A DNA stretch of 64,000 nt. It comes from Chloroflexota bacterium (GTDB lineage: Bacteria > Chloroflexota > Anaerolineae > Anaerolineales > VGOW01). Shown here piece after piece: positions 59,400 through 64,000 of this stretch. The stretch's first letter is position 1; each line of letters starts with the position of its first letter. Where the stretch lies: assembly GCA_016213135.1 (NCBI GenBank), contig JACRBQ010000079.1, positions 19,058 through 83,057 on the forward strand, written 5' to 3'. A program made the position numbers and the translations under genes. The notes under the pieces were generated by a model, which had not been told where the DNA came from, made no database searches, and saw nothing but the letters and a program-made list of their open reading frames with translations.

Positions 59400-60323
59400 A
59401 TGACAAAAACGCCGGTGTTGATGAGCCACGATGGCGGGGTGGACGATTATCTCTCCACCATTTTGCTGATGACGATGGAGCATGTGGAAACGCTAGGTAT
59501 TGTGGTCACGCCCGCCGATTGCTACATTGAACCGGCGGTGAGCGCCACGCGCAAAATCCTTGACCTGATGGGCGTGACGGACATCACGGTGGCCCGCAGC
59601 ACCGTGCGCGGCCTCAACCCCTTCCCGCGCGTGTTCCGCCGCGACTCGTTCACCATCGACCATTTGCCCATCCTCAACGAAAACGATACTATCCGCACGC
59701 CGCTGGCCGCCGAGAGCGGGCAAGCGTTTATGGCTCGTGTGCTGCGCCAGGCCCCCGAGCCGGTGACCATTCTGGAAACCGGCCCCTTTAGTACCCTCGC
59801 CGCCGCGCTGGATGTAGACCCCGGCATCGAAGCCAAGATCAAGCGCATTGTGTGGATGGGCGGCGCGCTCAACGTCCCCGGCAACGTGGACCCGATCATG
59901 GAGGGCGGGCAGGATGTGTCGGCGGAGTGGAACGTGTATTGGGACCCGCTCGCTGCCGCCCGCGTGTGGGAGACTTCCATCCCTATCACCATGTGCCCCC
60001 TCGATATCACCAACCACGTGCCCGTCACTTCCGAATTCGTCCGCCGGCTTGGCCGACAGCGCCGCCATCCCATGTCCGATCTCGCCGGGCAGTGCTATGC
60101 TCTCGTCACCCATCAGGATTACTTCTTTTGGGACGTGCTGACCACGGCCTACCTCGGGCGCCCCGACCTGTTTGAAACCCGCGACTGGGAAACCGTCATC
60201 GTCACCGAAGGCGTGAGCCAGGGGCGCACCAAAGTGCAGCCGGGCGGCCGCCGGGTAACTGCGCTCGACAAAGTGGACACGGCGCAGTTCTACGAATACA
60301 TGCTTACGCAGTGGGCGCGGTAA
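59400..60323 (+). CDS. Nucleoside hydrolase (inosine-uridine preferring family)
   Basis: TPVLMSHDGGVDDYLSTILLMTMEHVETLGIVVTPADCYIEPAVSATRKILDLMG...WMGGALNVPGNVDP. Confidence 0.93.
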   Translation: MTKTPVLMSHDGGVDDYLSTILLMTMEHVETLGIVVTPADCYIEPAVSATRKILDLMGVTDITVARSTVRGLNPFPRVFRRDSFTIDHLPILNENDTIRTPLAAESGQAFMARVLRQAPEPVTILETGPFSTLAAALDVDPGIEAKIKRIVWMGGALNVPGNVDPIMEGGQDVSAEWNVYWDPLAAARVWETSIPITMCPLDITNHVPVTSEFVRRLGRQRRHPMSDLAGQCYALVTHQDYFFWDVLTTAYLGRPDLFETRDWETVIVTEGVSQGRTKVQPGGRRVTALDKVDTAQFYEYMLTQWAR

Positions 60324-60337
60324 ACAAGAAACCCCTT

Positions 60338-61291
60338 ATGCGTGGACCTAAACCCAGGATAACGGTCGTCGGTTCCTTCGCGGTGGGCCTCACCCTGCGC
60401 GCCCCGCGCTTCCCGGTCAAAGGCGAAACCATTATCGGCTCCGACTTTGACATCGGCCCCGGCGGCAAAGGCTCCAATCAGGCCGTGGGCGCGGCGCGGC
60501 TGGGCGCTGAAAGCCACCTCGTGGCCGTCATCGGCGCCGACATTTTTGGCGACGTGGGCGTGAACCTGTATGAGCAGGAAGGCGTAGGCATCGAGCATCT
60601 GCGCCGCACCTCCGAGCGCAACACCGGCGTGGGCTTCATCACCCTCAACGCCGAGGGCGACAACCACATCGTGCTCGATATGGGCGCCAACCACTTGCTC
60701 TCGCCCGCCGACGTGGACGCCGCCGAAGGCCTCATTGCCTCCAGCGACGTGGTGCTGAGCGTGCTGGAGATCAGCCCGGCCACGGCAGCGCGCGGCATGG
60801 CGCTGGCTCGCAAGCACGGCGTCACCTCCATCCTCAACCCGGCCCCCGCGCAACCGCTCGACGATTCGCTGCTGTCGCAGGTGGACGTGCTCACCCCCAA
60901 CGAAAGCGAACTGCGCATCCTGTGCGGCCTGCCGCCCGACGACCCCACCGGCACGCTGGAACTGGCCCATCGCCTGCAGCAGCGCGGCGTGCGGAATCTG
61001 GTGGTCACGCGCGGCGGCGACGGCGCGCTCATCATCACCGCCGACGGCCACACCGAACATGTGCCGGGGAAAAAGGTGAGCGTGGTAGATTCCACCGGCG
61101 CGGGCGACGCCTTTACCTGCGCGCTGGCCGTGGCCCTGGCTGAAGGCAAGCCGTTGAAAGAAGCGGTGGAATTTGCCGTGTGCGCGGGGGCATTGGCCTG
61201 CACGCAGTTGGGGGTGATTCCGGCGTTGGCGGGGAGGGGTGAGGTGGAGGCGATGCTTCTCGACCTTGACTTTCTGCCTCGGCCAGACTAG
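60338..61291 (+). CDS. Ribokinase-like PfkB carbohydrate kinase
   Basis: GSDFDIGPGGKGSNQAVGAARLGAESHLVAVIGADIFGD...VVDSTGAGDAFTCALAVAL. Confidence 0.93.
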   Translation: MRGPKPRITVVGSFAVGLTLRAPRFPVKGETIIGSDFDIGPGGKGSNQAVGAARLGAESHLVAVIGADIFGDVGVNLYEQEGVGIEHLRRTSERNTGVGFITLNAEGDNHIVLDMGANHLLSPADVDAAEGLIASSDVVLSVLEISPATAARGMALARKHGVTSILNPAPAQPLDDSLLSQVDVLTPNESELRILCGLPPDDPTGTLELAHRLQQRGVRNLVVTRGGDGALIITADGHTEHVPGKKVSVVDSTGAGDAFTCALAVALAEGKPLKEAVEFAVCAGALACTQLGVIPALAGRGEVEAMLLDLDFLPRPD

Positions 61292-61333
61292 GCTCCGTTT
61301 AGCCAATCGAATTAGCCAATGGGGAGGTGGAAG

Positions 61334-61630
61334 ATGACAACGAAAAACGGCCGCGCGCTGGCCGCCACCGAAGTGAAGAATCGGTTTGGACAGGTTCTGA
61401 GCGAGGTCCGGCGCACGGGTGGCCCGATCGTTGTCCAGCGTGGCGGCAAACCCGTGGCCGTCATTCTGAGCATTGAGTCGTACGAGCGCCTGCGCCCCAA
61501 AAGGACGCAAGCAAATCGGCGCGATGCGGCGCTGGCCGCATTCGGAATGTGGGCCGAGCGCGCCGACATAGATGACGAGTGGCTGGCCCGTGGGCGCGCG
61601 CGCTGGCGCAGTGAGTGGCAGAATGAGTGA
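61334..61630 (+). CDS. Phd/YefM-family antitoxin
   Basis: ALAATEVKNRFGQVLSEVRRTGGPIVVQRGGKPVAVILSIESYERL. Confidence 0.92.
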   Translation: MTTKNGRALAATEVKNRFGQVLSEVRRTGGPIVVQRGGKPVAVILSIESYERLRPKRTQANRRDAALAAFGMWAERADIDDEWLARGRARWRSEWQNE

Positions 61631-62024
61631 ACCGGACGGCCTGCTTTTCGACACAGGGGCTTTGATTGACATCTACCGAGGGCGGCCCGTGACGCGCCCT
61701 CGGTTTCAGTCTGTTGTGGATGGAAGCCTGATCGGCTATCTGTCCGTCATCAGCGAGGCTGAACTGTGGCGCAGGGTGAAGCCCGTTGAGGTGGATCGCC
61801 ACGAGGCCATCTTGTCGTATTTCACTGTCATGTCGCTGGATTCGTCCGCCGCGCGGCTGGCCGGGGAATGGATGCAGAAATACGAAGCGCACGGACTGGG
61901 ATGGATGGCTGCCCTGATTACCGCCACAGCCAGGCGAGCAGGACTGAGAGTGCTCACCCGTGATGCCAAGTTAGCCCAGGCGTTGGCTGCCGAGAGCCAG
62001 TTTGAGGTATATCCGGTTCAATGA
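61623..62024 (+). CDS. PIN-domain (VapC-like) toxin
   Basis: GLLFDTGALIDIYRGRPVTRPRF...ISEAELWRRVK...ALITATARRAGLRVLTRDAKLAQAL; start overlaps the antitoxin stop. Confidence 0.9.
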   Translation: MSEPDGLLFDTGALIDIYRGRPVTRPRFQSVVDGSLIGYLSVISEAELWRRVKPVEVDRHEAILSYFTVMSLDSSAARLAGEWMQKYEAHGLGWMAALITATARRAGLRVLTRDAKLAQALAAESQFEVYPVQ

Positions 62025-63211
62025 CCCCATCGCCTTCCCTCTCCCCTCGCTCCCGTGTCCAAACCGCCCTCCGGCACCAGCAACCCGACCGGGCGCCGGT
62101 CGACTTTTTGGCGACCACAGAAATATGGGATCGCTCGATTGCCGAAATCAAGCCCGACGCCACGGGCATTGGTCCGGCCGAGTTTTTCGACCCGGCGCGC
62201 GAGGCGCTGCTGCGCCACTTTTCCGTTGACTGCCGGGTGATGTCTTACGACATGTTCTGCACGCCGCCGGAATGGTTGATCCACGAGGGCGCGGCGGTAG
62301 ACTGGTGGGTGTCGATGGCCCGCTCCACGCCCAACCGCATGTGGCGGCAGTGCAACCCCGACGATACCTTCAACGACATTTGGAGCACGCACAGCTACCG
62401 CATGGAAACGGCCGTCGGCTCGTACGAAGGTTTCAAGACCTGGCCCCTCAGCAAAGCCGAAACGATCGAGGACTTGAAAAAGCACCCCTGGCCCCAGCCC
62501 GATTGGTGGGACTTCGGCCCCTTGCCGGGCATCATGAAGCAACTGGATGCGCACGAGGAGTATCACATCCGCTTCCGCATCGGTTCGGTGTTCGAGATCG
62601 GCTGGCAGTTGCGCGGCCTCGAAGAGTTTATGATGGATCTGGCGGTGAACCCGTCCATCCCGCTGTACATCATGGATCGGCTGTGCGAAATTTACCTGGA
62701 GAACCTGCGGCGCGTGCTGGAGGCCGACGCGGCGGCGGGCGGGCGGCTGGACATGGTGTACTTCTACGACGACATTGGCACGCAGAACTCGCTGTTGATT
62801 TCGAGGAAGATGTGGAAGGAGTATGTCCGCCCGTACCACGTCAAGCTGATCGATCTGGCTCACAAGTACGGCAAGCCGGTGATGTATCACACCGACGGCG
62901 CGATCTATCCCCTCATCCCCGACTTCATCGAGATGGGCGTGGACGTGCTCAACCCGCTCCAGCCCGACGCCCAGGGCATGGACATGGACAAAATCAAAGC
63001 CGAGTTCGGCGACAAGCTGACCTTCCACGGCGCGGTGGACATCATGCGCACGCTGCCGCGCGGCAAGCCACAGGAAGTGATGGCCGAAGTGCGCCGGCGG
63101 GTGGCCACATTGGGGAAGAATGGCGGCTACATCATGGCCAGCTCCCACCACATTCAGCCGGATACGCCCGTGGCAAATGTTCGGGCAATGTACGATTTAT
63201 CGTTGCGATAA
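62021..63211 (+). CDS. Uroporphyrinogen decarboxylase (URO-D) superfamily protein
   Basis: RVQTALRHQQPDRAPVDFLATTEIW...YFYDDIGTQNSLLISRKMWKEYVRPYHVKLIDLAHKYGKPVMYHTDGAIYPLIPDFIEMGVDVLNPLQ. Confidence 0.92.
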   Translation: MTPSPSLSPRSRVQTALRHQQPDRAPVDFLATTEIWDRSIAEIKPDATGIGPAEFFDPAREALLRHFSVDCRVMSYDMFCTPPEWLIHEGAAVDWWVSMARSTPNRMWRQCNPDDTFNDIWSTHSYRMETAVGSYEGFKTWPLSKAETIEDLKKHPWPQPDWWDFGPLPGIMKQLDAHEEYHIRFRIGSVFEIGWQLRGLEEFMMDLAVNPSIPLYIMDRLCEIYLENLRRVLEADAAAGGRLDMVYFYDDIGTQNSLLISRKMWKEYVRPYHVKLIDLAHKYGKPVMYHTDGAIYPLIPDFIEMGVDVLNPLQPDAQGMDMDKIKAEFGDKLTFHGAVDIMRTLPRGKPQEVMAEVRRRVATLGKNGGYIMASSHHIQPDTPVANVRAMYDLSLR

Positions 63212-63224
63212 CGCCGCCTTTGTT

Positions 63225-63247
63225 TGAGAGCGGCTTTCCGGTATAAT
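63225..63247 (+). promoter_or_regulatory. Candidate promoter (TTTGTT-N17-TATAAT) upstream of BMP lipoprotein gene
   Basis: TTTGTTTGAGAGCGGCTTTCCGGTATAAT; TATAAT at 63242-63247; ~140-nt 5' UTR with AGGAGGAG Shine-Dalgarno. Confidence 0.55.
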
Positions 63248-63394
63248 TCAACCGTGCAACCGGCGCGAGGGCTGCGCTGAATTCTCGTTACGGCTTCGTG
63301 CCGAAAGGAGGTGGCGCACTTATCACAAGCCACACCATTGCTCCCCGTGGATCCAATTCCTTTCACGATCTTTCTCTTTAGGAGGAGAAATACA

Positions 63395-64000
63395 ATGAAG
63401 AATAATCTGTTCAGATTACTGGCCGGCCTGTTGCTGGTCTCGATGGTGATTACCGCCTGCGGCCCCGCAGCCACCACCGCGGCCCCCACGGCAGTTCCGG
63501 CCACCACGGCCCCCACTGCCGTGCCTGCGGCCAAGGGCAAGGTGTGTGAAGTGACCGACACCGGCGGCGTGGACGACAAGTCGTTCAACGCCACCGCCTG
63601 GGCCGGCGCGGAAGCCGCCGCCGCGACACTCGGCTGGGAAGCCACTTACCTCGAGTCGAAGCAGCAGACCGACTATGAGAAGAACATCAATGAGTTCATC
63701 GGCTCGAAGTGCAATCTGATCGTGACCGTGGGCTTCCTGCTCGGCGATGCCACCCTGGCAGCCGCCAAAGCCAACCCGGATCAGCAGTTCCAGATCCTGG
63801 ACTATGCCTATAGCGAAGAAGTGCCGAACGTGTGGCAGCAGGTGTACGCCACCGAGCAGGGCGCGTTCCTGGCCGGCTACGTAGCAGCCAGCCAGACCAA
63901 AACCGGCAAGGTCGGCACGTTTGGCGGCATCAACATCCCGCCCGTGGCCGACTTCATGGTGGGCTTCCAGGAAGGCATGGAGTATTACAACACCCAACAC
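63395..64000 (+). CDS. BMP/PnrA-family (nucleoside-binding) ABC substrate-binding lipoprotein, truncated at window edge
   Basis: MKNNLFRLLAGLLLVSMVITACGPAATT...KVCEVTDTGGVDDKSFNATAWAGAEAAAATLGWEATYLESKQQTDYEKNINEF. Not in the ORF track because it has no stop in the window. Confidence 0.93.
   Translation, partial: MKNNLFRLLAGLLLVSMVITACGPAATTAAPTAVPATTAPTAVPAAKGKVCEVTDTGGVDDKSFNATAWAGAEAAAATLGWEATYLESKQQTDYEKNINEFIGSKCNLIVTVGFLLGDATLAAAKANPDQQFQILDYAYSEEVPNVWQQVYATEQGAFLAGYVAASQTKTGKVGTFGGINIPPVADFMVGFQEGMEYYNTQH

Noticed and set aside
60290-61672. 460-aa minus ORF opposite ribokinase
   Set aside because: Shadow ORF of the PfkB kinase; no domain.

Overview
This 64 kb high-GC window looks like bacterial chromosome, probably Chloroflexota/Anaerolineae-like (inferred from gene content only). 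Dense genes on both strands include: trpS, dtd, dnaK, moaA, nadE plus a separate glutaminase subunit, pyrK/pyrD-like genes, an lgt-like gene, beta-oxidation genes, and two B12-dependent acyl-CoA mutase large subunits. One mutase lies in a GntR-MeaB-mutase-B12 subunit-AMP ligase-Kal-like cluster. There is also a nucleoside uptake/catabolism cluster carrying a Phd/PIN toxin-antitoxin pair, an S8 protease, LysM surface proteins, and a lower-GC DNA methyltransferase island. The most notable observations are: (1) a SelW/Rdx-like gene missed by the ORF track, with an in-frame TGA exactly at the CxxU position and a SECIS-like hairpin downstream (16679-16933); (2) many period-7 repeat arrays of several families that lie between genes and also inside ORFs in frame, above all in two membrane glycosyltransferase-like genes, where they encode peptides such as FIIHHSSFI; (3) a HAD/MoaA chimeric ORF whose last 252 bp are a near-identical copy of the moaA 3' end 2.4 kb upstream; (4) an acyl-CoA mutase operon similar to 2-hydroxyisobutyryl/isobutyryl-CoA mutase loci but with unusual predicted specificity residues. 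I saw no rRNA, tRNA or CRISPR array. All family assignments come from reading the translations; no database search was run.
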